Shown: positions 13,646-22,975 of the stretch, in pieces | Numbering within the stretch: position 1 is the stretch's first letter | Layout of the letters: each line of letters opens with the position of its first letter | Assembly: GCA_021773395.1 (NCBI GenBank) | Contig: JAJFKB010000020.1 | Location: forward strand, 124,001-188,000 | Source of the DNA: Gammaproteobacteria bacterium | GTDB taxonomy: Bacteria > Pseudomonadota > Gammaproteobacteria > Pseudomonadales > IMCC2047 | DNA length: 64,000 nt | Direction: 5' to 3' | Made by a program: the position numbers and the translations under genes | The notes under the pieces: model-generated | Databases searched by the model: none | Told to the model about the DNA's origin: nothing | The model's input: the letters and a program-made list of their open reading frames with translations, nothing else

Positions 13646-15870
13646 AGAAAGACGCTACAGTAAAATACTCCACCTGTTACTTTTGTACCAGTAAAGGTTG
13701 CGGAGTCAAAGTAGAGGTAGAGGGTAACAAGGTGGGCAAGGTGACCTTTGACACCGATGCCCCTGTAATACCGGGTGTATTTTGCAAGCGTCCCACACTC
13801 GCGGGGGATTACCAACATCACCCCTTCCGTCTCAAGTATCCCATGAAACGCAAAGGAGAAAGAGGAGCCAATCAGTGGAAACAGATATCCTGGGAGCAGG
13901 CCCTTGACGAAATAGCTGAGAAATTGGCTAATATTCGTGAGCAATACGGTGCTGAAGCCGTGGCTACCAGTTCTGGTACCGGCCGTGGTGCCGCCGACTT
14001 TGCCAAATCACGATTCATGAACCTGTTTGGCAGCCCCAACCGTTTCGGCGCGGTCACCATCTGCTACGGCCCACGTAGCATGGTGTGGAATTCAACCTTT
14101 GGTGGCGCGCTTGTTTCGAGCCGCAAACAGGGTGTCACAAAAATGATGGTTCTGTGGGGTCGTAACGCGCACGAAGGGGGCCCCGGTTCCTGGCACAGCT
14201 TTCTTGAAGCAAAAAGATCAGGTATGCGGACCATGGTGGTTGATCCGCGGCACAATGAACCTGCCCGACAGGCGGATTGCTGGGTACAATTACACCCGGG
14301 AACAGATGCGGCGTTGGCACTCGGGATGATGCATGTCATTATCAATGAAGAGTTGTATGACAAAAAGTTTGTCGAAGAAAGCACCATAGGCTTTGAGGAA
14401 CTCCGGAAGCGTGTGCAGTCCTTCACTCCGGAGAGAACAGCTGAAATTACAAAAATTTCAGCCTATAAGATCGTAGAAATAGCACGATTCTTTGCCAATA
14501 ATCAGCCCTGTGACATGGTGATTGGCGAAGCCGCAGAACACAGCTCACCAAACAGCATCAACGCCATTCGCGCCATTAATATACTTCGGGCCATTGTCGG
14601 TTCCGTTGACGTCGAGGGCGGCGGTCTCGTTGCAGGCCCTTACCCGGGTTTTATTCCGGATGCCGCAATGGAACTCAATCATATGCTATCGCCGGAACAG
14701 CGTCGTAAACAGCTGGGTGCCGATCGTTTCCGTTTCCTGAGTTATCCAGGCTGGGAACTGGTCGAAGAACAATTTCGCAAAAAGTGGGGCGAAAACCACC
14801 CGGGAGCGGTTTATCTCAACTGCATGGCGCACGCTCCCACCGCATTTCGTGCCATGCTTGAGAGCGACCCCTATCCGGTAAAAGCGCTGCTCGTTTCGGC
14901 AAGTAACCCCCTACTTTCCCATGGCAACACAAAACTGGTGCACAAGGCATTAAAGGCCACAGAACTGTTGGTCACTTTAGATATTACCTGGACACCCACT
15001 GCGCAGATTTCGGATTATGCGCTACCAGCAGCCTGCTGGCTGGAACGACCGGATATGGGCAACTTTGCATCGATAGGCGCATACCCATTGGTACAGGTGG
15101 GAGAAACGGCTGTTCCTGCAAAAATTCCCGGCGAATATGAACGGCTGAATGACTACGAGTTCTGGCGGGAACTTGGTATGAGACTTGGACAGGAAGACTA
15201 CTGGCCTTGGAAAACTTTTGAGGAAGTATGGGAGTATCGTTTACAGGATCTCATGAAGGAACGTGGGCATGAAACGCTGGAAGAGTTTGTTCAGGACAAA
15301 CGCTGGGCCAAAGCCATGCCCGAGTCAAACCAGGCCCGGCAAGGCAAACTTGCGACCCCTTCAGGTAAAGTAGAGATCTATTCGAGTATCATGGAAAAGA
15401 TCGGCTATGATCCATTGCCCGACTATCAGGAGGTTGTCATTCCTGAAGATATCCAGAGAAAGTACAAATTCCTGAACATTAGCGGCTGCCGTGTCCGGCC
15501 GTACCACCACAGTGAATTTCGACATATCGATAGCTTTCGCAAACAATTACCTGATCCCATCGTCACAATCCACGTAGATACCGCGTTGCGCAAAGGTATA
15601 GCCGATGGTGATTGGGTTTACATAGAAACGCCAATTGGCCGGGCCAAGCAGCGGGCACGTTTGAGTACTGATTTTAATCCGAAATATATCGTCACCCAGC
15701 ATGCCTGGTGGTTCCCGGAAAAACCGGCAGAGGAGCCTTCGCTCTATGGTTTATGGGAATCAAACATTAATGTAACTACCGATGACGATCCTGATCTGTG
15801 CGACCCAATATCTGGTGCATGGCCTTTCAAAGGGCAATATATGCGGTGCAATATATACAAAGCAGAATAA
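13642..15870 (+). CDS. Molybdopterin oxidoreductase (DMSO-reductase superfamily), cytoplasmic
   Basis: The 742-residue protein has the full DMSO-reductase-family layout: an N-terminal [4Fe-4S] site with C12, C15, C20 and C48, the KYPMKRKGERG segment, a likely metal ligand C141 in TICYGPRSMVW, MGD-binding WGRNAHEGGPGS and VVDPRHNEPARQ, and a C-terminal domain with GCRVRPYHHSEFRH and IHVDTALRKGIADGDWV. The spacing C-x2-C-x4-C is one residue longer than the usual C-x2-C-x3-C. There is no twin-arginine signal and no electron-transfer subunit beside it, so it acts in the cytoplasm, perhaps as a hydratase, hydroxylase or reductase. The substrate is unknown. It is the last gene of the FNR-box operon. 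Confidence 0.88.
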   Translation: MKKDATVKYSTCYFCTSKGCGVKVEVEGNKVGKVTFDTDAPVIPGVFCKRPTLAGDYQHHPFRLKYPMKRKGERGANQWKQISWEQALDEIAEKLANIREQYGAEAVATSSGTGRGAADFAKSRFMNLFGSPNRFGAVTICYGPRSMVWNSTFGGALVSSRKQGVTKMMVLWGRNAHEGGPGSWHSFLEAKRSGMRTMVVDPRHNEPARQADCWVQLHPGTDAALALGMMHVIINEELYDKKFVEESTIGFEELRKRVQSFTPERTAEITKISAYKIVEIARFFANNQPCDMVIGEAAEHSSPNSINAIRAINILRAIVGSVDVEGGGLVAGPYPGFIPDAAMELNHMLSPEQRRKQLGADRFRFLSYPGWELVEEQFRKKWGENHPGAVYLNCMAHAPTAFRAMLESDPYPVKALLVSASNPLLSHGNTKLVHKALKATELLVTLDITWTPTAQISDYALPAACWLERPDMGNFASIGAYPLVQVGETAVPAKIPGEYERLNDYEFWRELGMRLGQEDYWPWKTFEEVWEYRLQDLMKERGHETLEEFVQDKRWAKAMPESNQARQGKLATPSGKVEIYSSIMEKIGYDPLPDYQEVVIPEDIQRKYKFLNISGCRVRPYHHSEFRHIDSFRKQLPDPIVTIHVDTALRKGIADGDWVYIETPIGRAKQRARLSTDFNPKYIVTQHAWWFPEKPAEEPSLYGLWESNINVTTDDDPDLCDPISGAWPFKGQYMRCNIYKAE

Positions 15871-16023
15871 TAGTTAACCAATAAAGGGGGGGATTACCAC
15901 TGCACCTTTGGCGGTGCAAAAATCAGCCCAGGAGAAAACTGACAGGCATAAATCAGTTGTCGAAGCATCCAGCGAACTAAGGGATTTGTTTGTGGACAAT
16001 CAATTACCATACACGTCGTCGGT

Positions 16024-18483
16024 TTAGGTTCTCTCTTTTTTGACGTCCCCTTTTAAGGAGTTAGCTAGCAGGTAATTAATGAAATCTGCAGCGGGCAAAG
16101 GGTGGCTGAGCAGGTACCCCTGGCCATAGTTACACCTGATGGAGGTGAGAAATTCAAGCTCGGTTTGGGTTTCTATTCCTTCAGCGACTACGCTGAGCCC
16201 AAGGTTATGCGCCATCGCGGTTATCGCTTTAATCAGCACCTTTGCGTCAAGGTTTTTCTCAATATCCTGTACAAAGGATTTATCAATTTTTAGTGTCGAG
16301 ACGGCTAGGTGGTGCAGGTAACTGAGTGAGGAATACCCTGTACCGAAATCATCTAATGCTATTCTAAAACCTTCCGCAAATAGTATTGCGAGTGTACTTT
16401 TTGCTTGCTCTATTTCATCGGCAATCACGCTTTCGGTAATTTCCAGCACCAGGTTTTCTGATTTTAATCCATGGAGTGTTAACGCTCGCTTTAGAATCGT
16501 TACCAGTTGTGGCGTAAGTTGCTTTGTTGACAGGTTAATGGATAGTCTAAAGTCGGTGCATAATAATTCCAAATCCTGCCATTTGCGATAGTGCTGGCAG
16601 GCTTTATCAATTACCCATTGTCCAATACTCAGTATCAGGTCGCTATCTTCGGCAATGGGTATGAATTGATCCGGCGGGATCAAACCTTTGCTTGGATGAC
16701 GCCACCGAATGAGCGCCTCGGCACCACGGATAATTCCATTCTGAATATCAATGATGGGCTGAAAATCCAAAGATAACTGATTATTAAAAATAGCGAGCGA
16801 TAAATCTTCCTCCAACTTCATGCGCAAGTGCGCTGTTTCGTCCATTTGCCGGGTAAAGAAGTGATAACTGGTTCCCTTGTCATGTTTTGCTTCATACATA
16901 GCAGCGTCAGCACATCGGAGCAGCTCGTCGGCGCTGTCTGCATCTTCAGGGTAGATGGAAACACCTATACTAGCGGATATATCAAGTTGCCTTGAGTTAT
17001 GCTGTATGGGTTTTGATAAAAGACTGACAAGCTTAGTGAGCACGGGACTGACATCGGACGCATTTTTGATTTCAGGTAAAATAATAGTGAACTCGTCGCC
17101 AGCGAGTCTTGCTACGGTGTCTGATTCGCGGACTCCTTGCTGCATTCTTGCTGCGGCCTCTTTCAATGCATCGTCTCCTACGGCATGACCGAAGGAGTCA
17201 TTGATTTTTTTGAAAAAATCCAAATCTATAAACAGTAGTGCTACTCGAGTAGATTTGCGCCGTGCCTTTCTGATGGCCTGCGATAGACGGTCAAAGAAAA
17301 GAGCTCTATTCGGTAATCCGGTTAAGCCGTCATGATTGGCTTGATGTCGGATGACCTGGTCAGCAACTACCTGACGCGTGATGTCTTCCTGAATCAGTAT
17401 GACTTCGCTGACTGTTCCATTGCTATCTGGAATGGGGTAAATATGAGACTCAAGCCAGCGTTTTTGTTTGTTATCTCCCGGTTTTTCAGACGGCATCAGG
17501 TATTCTACTGGCGGAATTTTTACCGTCTCACCCTGAAATCCCCGCTGTACGTTCTCCAGTACACCATGAGATTCAAGCTCTGGATCTGTTAAAATGTTGT
17601 AGCTGCTTGCCAAAAGCTGTGCCTTGCTGGAGTGCCATAACTGTTCCCATGCACGATTGACATCCACTGCTTTGCCAGTAGGTGAGAATATCTGAATGCT
17701 GAGGGGGCTTTCTTTGTACAGCGCATGAAATCTGGTTTCAGATGCCTTGATGTTGGCTTCCGCAATTTTTCGATCTGTAATATCAGAAACAGACCCGGCA
17801 ATTCGATAGGCATTTCCGTTTGATCTGAATTTCGCGACGCCCCGATCTTGTAACCAGCGTACGTCACCTTGTTCTGTAATGACTCGATATTCAAAATCAA
17901 GGTATTTTGTATTTCCTTTACAGAGGTTCAAAATGGCATTACTAAGGGGAACGCGGTCGTCCTCATGAAAATAGGAAAAAAGTTGTCTTGAGCTAAGTGT
18001 TGAACTTGGCAGGGTGTGGCCGAGAATTTCTCCCATACGTGATGATACGTAGACTTCATCGTTTTCAATATTCCAATCCCAAAGACCATCTTTTGCGCCG
18101 TCAAAGGCTAGAGAGTAGCGCTCGACCCACATTTTCATTGTTTGAATCTGTTCTAGCAGCGCATGAGTTTCAGAGGTGTTTTTCAGTACTAGCTGAATGC
18201 CTTTATCCGGCAATTTGGTACATTGCAAGTCTATTGATGTGCCCGCAGCATTGAGCCATTCTTTGGAAAAGGAGGTTGAATCAAACGATTGTATTAGTTC
18301 TTGAGGAAGTTTAAACAGCTCTACGAACCGGATGAAGCTAATTTTGGGTTTAACTGTTTGCGACTCGCTGTCCAATATCGAGTGTGCAGTTGGATTCATA
18401 AAGATCAGCTGTCGATTGTTATCAAAAAGACAGATGCCCAAATCCAGGTTTTCGAGAGCTTGTTTGTAGATGTTTGCGACCAT
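16024..18483 (-). CDS. PAS-PAS-PAS-GGDEF-EAL protein (cyclic-di-GMP turnover)
   Basis: The 819-residue protein has three PAS domains (about 1-110, 125-245 and 250-375; the second is of the PAS_3 type with DGLWDWN), a GGDEF domain (about 385-545) and an EAL domain (560-805). The GGDEF signature reads AGDEF, a substitution found in some active cyclases. The EAL domain keeps EALIRW, LEITESV, ALDDFGTGYSSL, LKIDKSFV and AEGIE, so it should hydrolyse cyclic-di-GMP. There is no membrane segment or signal peptide, so it senses a cytoplasmic cue. It is a single gene, convergent with the Mo-enzyme operon. Confidence 0.93.
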   Translation of the reverse strand: MVANIYKQALENLDLGICLFDNNRQLIFMNPTAHSILDSESQTVKPKISFIRFVELFKLPQELIQSFDSTSFSKEWLNAAGTSIDLQCTKLPDKGIQLVLKNTSETHALLEQIQTMKMWVERYSLAFDGAKDGLWDWNIENDEVYVSSRMGEILGHTLPSSTLSSRQLFSYFHEDDRVPLSNAILNLCKGNTKYLDFEYRVITEQGDVRWLQDRGVAKFRSNGNAYRIAGSVSDITDRKIAEANIKASETRFHALYKESPLSIQIFSPTGKAVDVNRAWEQLWHSSKAQLLASSYNILTDPELESHGVLENVQRGFQGETVKIPPVEYLMPSEKPGDNKQKRWLESHIYPIPDSNGTVSEVILIQEDITRQVVADQVIRHQANHDGLTGLPNRALFFDRLSQAIRKARRKSTRVALLFIDLDFFKKINDSFGHAVGDDALKEAAARMQQGVRESDTVARLAGDEFTIILPEIKNASDVSPVLTKLVSLLSKPIQHNSRQLDISASIGVSIYPEDADSADELLRCADAAMYEAKHDKGTSYHFFTRQMDETAHLRMKLEEDLSLAIFNNQLSLDFQPIIDIQNGIIRGAEALIRWRHPSKGLIPPDQFIPIAEDSDLILSIGQWVIDKACQHYRKWQDLELLCTDFRLSINLSTKQLTPQLVTILKRALTLHGLKSENLVLEITESVIADEIEQAKSTLAILFAEGFRIALDDFGTGYSSLSYLHHLAVSTLKIDKSFVQDIEKNLDAKVLIKAITAMAHNLGLSVVAEGIETQTELEFLTSIRCNYGQGYLLSHPLPAADFINYLLANSLKGDVKKERT

Positions 18484-18721
18484 CTATAGTTGCCTGGTTA
18501 GGCCGATTTACCTCAGCATTTAAGTGGCTATATGTGTGATTTGATTGAATCGCCATATAAGTAAAATGTGTATTAAAACTCTGTACAAGACTAAGTATGG
18601 GCGAGATCTTTAGATTTTCCAGCATGCTGCTTAGCTTTGGCTTACAAGTAGCCTCCATTCATGCCATTATCATGAAATCGGAAGGTATTATCGAATCAAT
18701 TTAGTATTTGGGGTTTGACTC

Positions 18722-19300
18722 ATGAAGCTATCAGGAATAGGTCAGTTGTTTTTGAAGGGTGCGGCAGCGTTGCTGCCTATTATAATGACATTGACTGTCC
18801 TTTGGTGGTTGCTAATATCTCTGGAAAGGGTTTTAGGGCAGGTGCTTTTTTGGCTTGTTCCCGGGCTACCACATATCACCGGGTTGGGTCTGCTATTAGC
18901 GATTATTTTGATATTTGCTACAGGACTGTTGGTGCAGATTTACGTTGCCCGCTGGTTGTTGGAGCTTTTTGGAAGGCTGCTTAATCGAATTCCCCTGGTT
19001 GGGACGGTCTATAATTCGATCAGAGATATAGTGGCCTTTGTTTCCAGCGCAAAAGAGAGTAATGGACTAAAAAAAGTGGTGCTGGTTTCTTTTGATAGTA
19101 AAAAACTGATTGGGTTTGTAACCTGTGCAGATGTTATTTTCGAAAATGCTGAGCCATTGATTGCCGTGTATTTGCCAATGAGTTATCAAATAGGGGGATA
19201 TACGCTCTATTTACCTGAATCGGAGCTCGAGTATATCGATATGAGCGTCGAAGAGGCCATGCGAACGACTTTGACTGCACATATGAGGAGTGGCGGCTAA
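18722..19300 (+). CDS. DUF502 family membrane protein
   Basis: The 192-residue protein has two strong membrane segments (about 10-45 and 55-80) followed by the DUF502 signature RIPLVGTVYNSIRDIVAF, KVVLVSFDSKKLIGFVT and the YLPMSYQIGGYTLYLPESE loop. Homologues are widespread in bacteria, sit in the inner membrane and have no settled function. The gene stands alone, divergent from the cyclic-di-GMP protein, so no function can be drawn from neighbours. Confidence 0.88.
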   Translation: MKLSGIGQLFLKGAAALLPIIMTLTVLWWLLISLERVLGQVLFWLVPGLPHITGLGLLLAIILIFATGLLVQIYVARWLLELFGRLLNRIPLVGTVYNSIRDIVAFVSSAKESNGLKKVVLVSFDSKKLIGFVTCADVIFENAEPLIAVYLPMSYQIGGYTLYLPESELEYIDMSVEEAMRTTLTAHMRSGG

Positions 19301-19356
19301 AAACGATTTTGAAGGCTTGAATCGGGCTTGGAATGATTAAAAAGTGATAGACCCTG

Positions 19357-20382
19357 TTAGTTGCTGACCTGATAAAAGTGAGTACCTTCCTCGTCCGATT
19401 GCCTTATTAATCTTTGTTTGTTCACAAGGTAATTTAGATGCGCACTGCATTCACCAATGGCAAGAGCTGTTTCAAAGCTATTTAATGGTCTTTTGAATAA
19501 TACGCTGAGTAACTGCTGCCCATGTTTTTCAGAGACACAGGCTTCCTCGAGTGCAGCACAGGCCTCTTCATGGTGGTTTAAGATACTTTCTGCCCTATAG
19601 TGCAATCCAAAGAAGGGTTGGTTGTGCGCTGGCAACACCAGTGTTTTATCGGGTAATTCGAAAAACTGACGTAAAGATTCAAGCCAGTGATGAAGAGGAT
19701 CCTGCTCGAAAACTCCGGGGTAAACGCTAACATTAGAGGTGATTTCCGGGAGTATTTGATCGCCAGAAATCAAAAGACCCAAAGATTCGCAATATAAGCA
19801 AAGGTGCCCGGGTGAATGGCCCCGGCCAATCAGGATGCGCCATTGGTCGCCTGCAATGTTAATGCTATCGCCAGCTTTTAGTTCGATATAACTTTCAGGC
19901 AACGCAGCAATTGGCCATAACCTTTGCGTCCACTGATCTGTCCTTTTGCCGGCTTCCACGTCGTTTAAACCGAAACTTCGATAAAACAAATGTGTTTCTT
20001 CAATGTGCGTATCTGAAGCCGGTGCGTAAGCCAACTTGGCGCATTCATACTCGCATTGACTCATATACAAAGGTACTTTCCAGTACTCGCAAAGCCAGCC
20101 CGCCTGCCCAATGTGATCTGGATGCATGTGAGTAACGATAACCGCTTTGACTGGCTTACCTCCTAGCTCCTTGGCAAATATTTGGTGCCACTGTGCTTTC
20201 GTGGCACTCGTTCCCATACCAGTATCCAGAATAAACCAGCCATCATTATCTTCGAGTAAATAGAGATTAATATGATCCAGAGAAGCAGGTATTGGCATGC
20301 GTAGCCACTTTACGCCCGTTGCTATCTGGATCGTTTTTCCGGGCATGGGGATTTTACTGTGTGGATACTCTAATTTCGTCAT
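19357..20382 (-). CDS. Metallo-beta-lactamase-fold hydrolase
   Basis: The 341-residue protein has the complete dinuclear zinc site: THMHPDHIG (HxHxDH), the later GRGHSPGH His, Asp in LLISGDQIL, and His in LPAHNQP. A C-terminal helical domain (about 245-341) follows, a layout shared with LACTB2-like and glyoxalase II-related hydrolases. It probably cleaves a thioester or lactone. Its divergence from the MarR gene and proximity to acyl-CoA genes suggest an acyl-CoA or lactone substrate, which is inference. Confidence 0.88.
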   Translation of the reverse strand: MTKLEYPHSKIPMPGKTIQIATGVKWLRMPIPASLDHINLYLLEDNDGWFILDTGMGTSATKAQWHQIFAKELGGKPVKAVIVTHMHPDHIGQAGWLCEYWKVPLYMSQCEYECAKLAYAPASDTHIEETHLFYRSFGLNDVEAGKRTDQWTQRLWPIAALPESYIELKAGDSINIAGDQWRILIGRGHSPGHLCLYCESLGLLISGDQILPEITSNVSVYPGVFEQDPLHHWLESLRQFFELPDKTLVLPAHNQPFFGLHYRAESILNHHEEACAALEEACVSEKHGQQLLSVLFKRPLNSFETALAIGECSAHLNYLVNKQRLIRQSDEEGTHFYQVSN

Positions 20383-20491
20383 AACAACTTTGGGTATGGG
20401 CTACTATCAGGCCAGGCTTGATTGAATACTTTAGCTGTGGCTCAATGGATAATTCAAGGAGGTTTTTCTAAAGCTGCACAAAGACAATATA

Positions 20492-20519
20492 TTGACATAA
20501 AAAGCTTTTGCTGTAAAGC
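20492..20519 (+). promoter_or_regulatory. Promoter of the MarR gene
   Basis: A perfect -35 TTGACA (20492-20497), a 16-base spacer and TAAAGC (20514-20519) lie just before the start chosen for the MarR gene. Their presence argues that the longer frame beginning at 20422 is not translated. Confidence 0.5.
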
Positions 20520-20544
20520 TGATTATAAACAGGTGGAGGTGAAA

Positions 20545-21003
20545 GTGAGTGATAAAACTGTAGAGCTGGATGAAATACATAGCCGTATTATATTCAGGTT
20601 GTTTCAAACCTCAAATGTCATGCATCGTAGCGGAGCTCTTGCATTGAGTGAGCTAGGCATTACTACACAACAATGGTCAGTACTTGGTGCTCTATCGCGG
20701 CCGAAAGTAGAAAGTGGAATGTCAGTCAATGATATGTGCAGCTATTTACGAGTCAGTCGACAAAATCTCTCGGTGATGCTAAACCGACTAGAGGCAGCGG
20801 GCTACGTAGAGCGTTTGCAGGACAAGGTGGATCAGCGTTCCAAACGTATCACGCTAACCGAAAACGGCAGAAAAATACTGAACGATATTAATCGTATAAT
20901 GCAGGAATTCCTAGGGAAGAGTGTAGAAGGATTATCCCGTGACGATCAGATTTCTTTTATACATTATTTAACGCGCGTTCGAAATAATATGACAACAGAT
21001 TGA
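20545..21003 (+). CDS. MarR-family transcriptional regulator
   Basis: From the GTG at 20545 (GGAGG 5 bases upstream) the protein has 152 residues and a winged helix of the MarR type: GITTQQWSVLGALSR, DMCSYLRVSRQNLSVMLNRLEAAGYVER as the recognition helix, and KRITLTENGRKIL as the wing, flanked by dimerisation helices. Such proteins repress nearby genes and release DNA when they bind aromatic or acyl ligands. It is divergent from the metallo-hydrolase and upstream of the acyl-CoA dehydrogenase and thiolase, which are its likely targets. A start at the TTG 20422 would add a 41-residue N-terminus that covers the promoter. Confidence 0.87.
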   Translation: MSDKTVELDEIHSRIIFRLFQTSNVMHRSGALALSELGITTQQWSVLGALSRPKVESGMSVNDMCSYLRVSRQNLSVMLNRLEAAGYVERLQDKVDQRSKRITLTENGRKILNDINRIMQEFLGKSVEGLSRDDQISFIHYLTRVRNNMTTD

Positions 21004-21157
21004 CATAAAATGAGTATTTTGTTATTTTTTGTTTAAATCAGCGAGGCTAGGCGTAGCGGGTAAACGGATTGTCTTTTTGTTGGCAACGGACTCACGCTGA
21101 AACCGATTGATATTGATATGTTAACTATTTGATAAAGAGCTTGAGGAGGGTTGAATC

Positions 21158-22942
21158 ATGACAGAGTACACAGCTCCGATTAGAGATATGCAGTTTGTTC
21201 TTAATGAGTTAGTAGGAGTTGACCGATTAGCGCAGCTACCGGGCAACGAGGAGGTCACTCCCGATTTGTTGGAGGCCATTCTTGAGGAAGCCGGTAAATA
21301 TGCATCCGGTGTGCTGGCTCCCCTGAATCAATCCGGTGACCAGCAGGGGGCAAAGCTGGTAGATGGTAAAGTCGTGGAGGCTGATGGTTTTGCTAATGCA
21401 TACCAGCTATTTGTTGAGAGCGGTTGGTCCAGCATTAGTCAATCTTCTGAGTACGGTGGGCAGGGGTTACCCCATGTGCTGCAATCTGCTGTTTCTGAAA
21501 TGTGGAATGCCTCTAATCTGGCTTTTTCTCTTTGCCCCATGCTCGGTTCAGGAGCAATTGAAGCGATTGAGAAGCATGCCACTGATGAATTAAAGGAAAC
21601 ATATCTTCATAAATTGGTGAGTGGTGAATGGACAGGCACCATGAATTTGACTGAGCCTCAGGCTGGGACCGACCTGGCCGCTATACGAACAAAAGCTGTA
21701 CCTGAAGGCGACCATTATCTGATCAGCGGACAAAAGATATTTATTACCTGGGGCGATCATGAGATGACAGATAATATTGTGCATCTTGTGCTGGCCAGAC
21801 TACCTGATGCTCCAAAGGGTGTGAAAGGGATATCGCTATTTTTGGTACCGAAAAATTTGCTAAATGATGATGGTGGTGCTGGAACGAGAAATGACGTTAG
21901 AGCGGTTTCTTTGGAGCACAAGATGGGTATTCATGCCAGTCCAACCTGCGTAATGGCTTTTGGAGAAGAGGGCGGCGCTGTTGGCTATTTAGTGGGTAAA
22001 GAACATAGCGGCTTGGCCTGTATGTTTACCATGATGAATCACGCACGTATCGGTGTGGGCATTCAGGGTGTGGCTATTGCAGATCGTGCCTATCAGCAGG
22101 CTGTTAGCTACGCTCGCGACAGGGTTCAGGGTTTTGCACCTGGAGTTGATGGCCCCGCAGCAATCATTCATCACGCAGATGTACGACGAATGCTTATGAT
22201 TATGCGAGCGCAAACTGAGGCGAGTCGGGCTCTTGCCTATGTAGCATCCGCTGAACTTGATTACGCCCTGGGTTCGAAGGATGAGCAATTGAAGCAAGCG
22301 CATATGGCACGCTACGATTTGCTTACACCTATTGCAAAGGCCTGGAGTACGGAAGTGGCCCAGGAAGTGACCAGTTTAGGGGTACAGGTGCATGGCGGAA
22401 TGGGCTTTGTCGAGGAGACCGGTTGCGCGCAACACATGCGTGACGCGCGAATAACCACTATTTACGAAGGCACCACTGGTATACAGGCGAACGACCTTGT
22501 AGGGCGAAAAATACTTCGTGATGGTGGCCGCACGTTGATGGCGTTGATCTCTGAACTGGAAGCTTTCGAAGGTCAACTGGAGAGTGCCGGGACATCGATG
22601 GTAACCATCAATAATGGCTATCGCGAAGGCTTAAAGGCGTTAGTAGAGGCGTCTCAGTGGCTAAAAACCAAAGGGCTGGAAAGTCCAAATGCACCAGGAG
22701 CTATAGCGGTTAATTACTTGATGCTGATGGGTACCGTTTTAGGCGGCTGGTTAATGGCACGTTCAGCCTTAGCCGCTCAGAAAAACCTGAAAAATGCTGG
22801 GTGCGATGAAAATTTTTGTCATGGCAAATTGGCGATAGCGAATTTTTATGCAGAACATCTCATGCCCAGAACTCAAACATATTTAGCCGGAGTGTTGGCG
22901 GGAGATAGCTCTATTATGGCTATTCCTGCCGAATTACTATAG
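21158..22942 (+). CDS. Acyl-CoA dehydrogenase, long form with C-terminal domain (DmdC-like)
   Basis: The 594-residue flavoprotein shows the acyl-CoA dehydrogenase signatures MNLTEPQAGTDLAAIRTKA, KIFITWGDHEM, VQVHGGMGFVEETGCAQHMRDARITTIYEGTTGIQANDL, with the catalytic Glu in YEGT, and an added C-terminal domain of about 130 residues. The length and C-terminal domain match the FadE-like group that includes DmdC (methylmercaptopropionyl-CoA dehydrogenase). It makes the 2,3-enoyl-CoA in a beta-oxidation step. The start has GAGGAGGG upstream. The thiolase follows 33 bases later, so they form an operon. The chain length or substituent preference is unknown. Confidence 0.94.
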   Translation: MTEYTAPIRDMQFVLNELVGVDRLAQLPGNEEVTPDLLEAILEEAGKYASGVLAPLNQSGDQQGAKLVDGKVVEADGFANAYQLFVESGWSSISQSSEYGGQGLPHVLQSAVSEMWNASNLAFSLCPMLGSGAIEAIEKHATDELKETYLHKLVSGEWTGTMNLTEPQAGTDLAAIRTKAVPEGDHYLISGQKIFITWGDHEMTDNIVHLVLARLPDAPKGVKGISLFLVPKNLLNDDGGAGTRNDVRAVSLEHKMGIHASPTCVMAFGEEGGAVGYLVGKEHSGLACMFTMMNHARIGVGIQGVAIADRAYQQAVSYARDRVQGFAPGVDGPAAIIHHADVRRMLMIMRAQTEASRALAYVASAELDYALGSKDEQLKQAHMARYDLLTPIAKAWSTEVAQEVTSLGVQVHGGMGFVEETGCAQHMRDARITTIYEGTTGIQANDLVGRKILRDGGRTLMALISELEAFEGQLESAGTSMVTINNGYREGLKALVEASQWLKTKGLESPNAPGAIAVNYLMLMGTVLGGWLMARSALAAQKNLKNAGCDENFCHGKLAIANFYAEHLMPRTQTYLAGVLAGDSSIMAIPAELL

Positions 22943-22975
22943 TGGCTGTGCTTAGCTGTCGATGGAGATGATGTA

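Noticed and set aside
13642-15870. Acetylene hydratase
   Set aside because: Length, Cys ligand near residue 141 and lack of partner subunits are similar, but the cluster-cysteine spacing differs and the catalytic Asp beside the second cluster cysteine is not present.
15900-15922. Hairpin TGCACC-GGTGCA after the Mo enzyme as a terminator
   Set aside because: The stem is followed by A residues on the coding strand, not T, and has only six base pairs.
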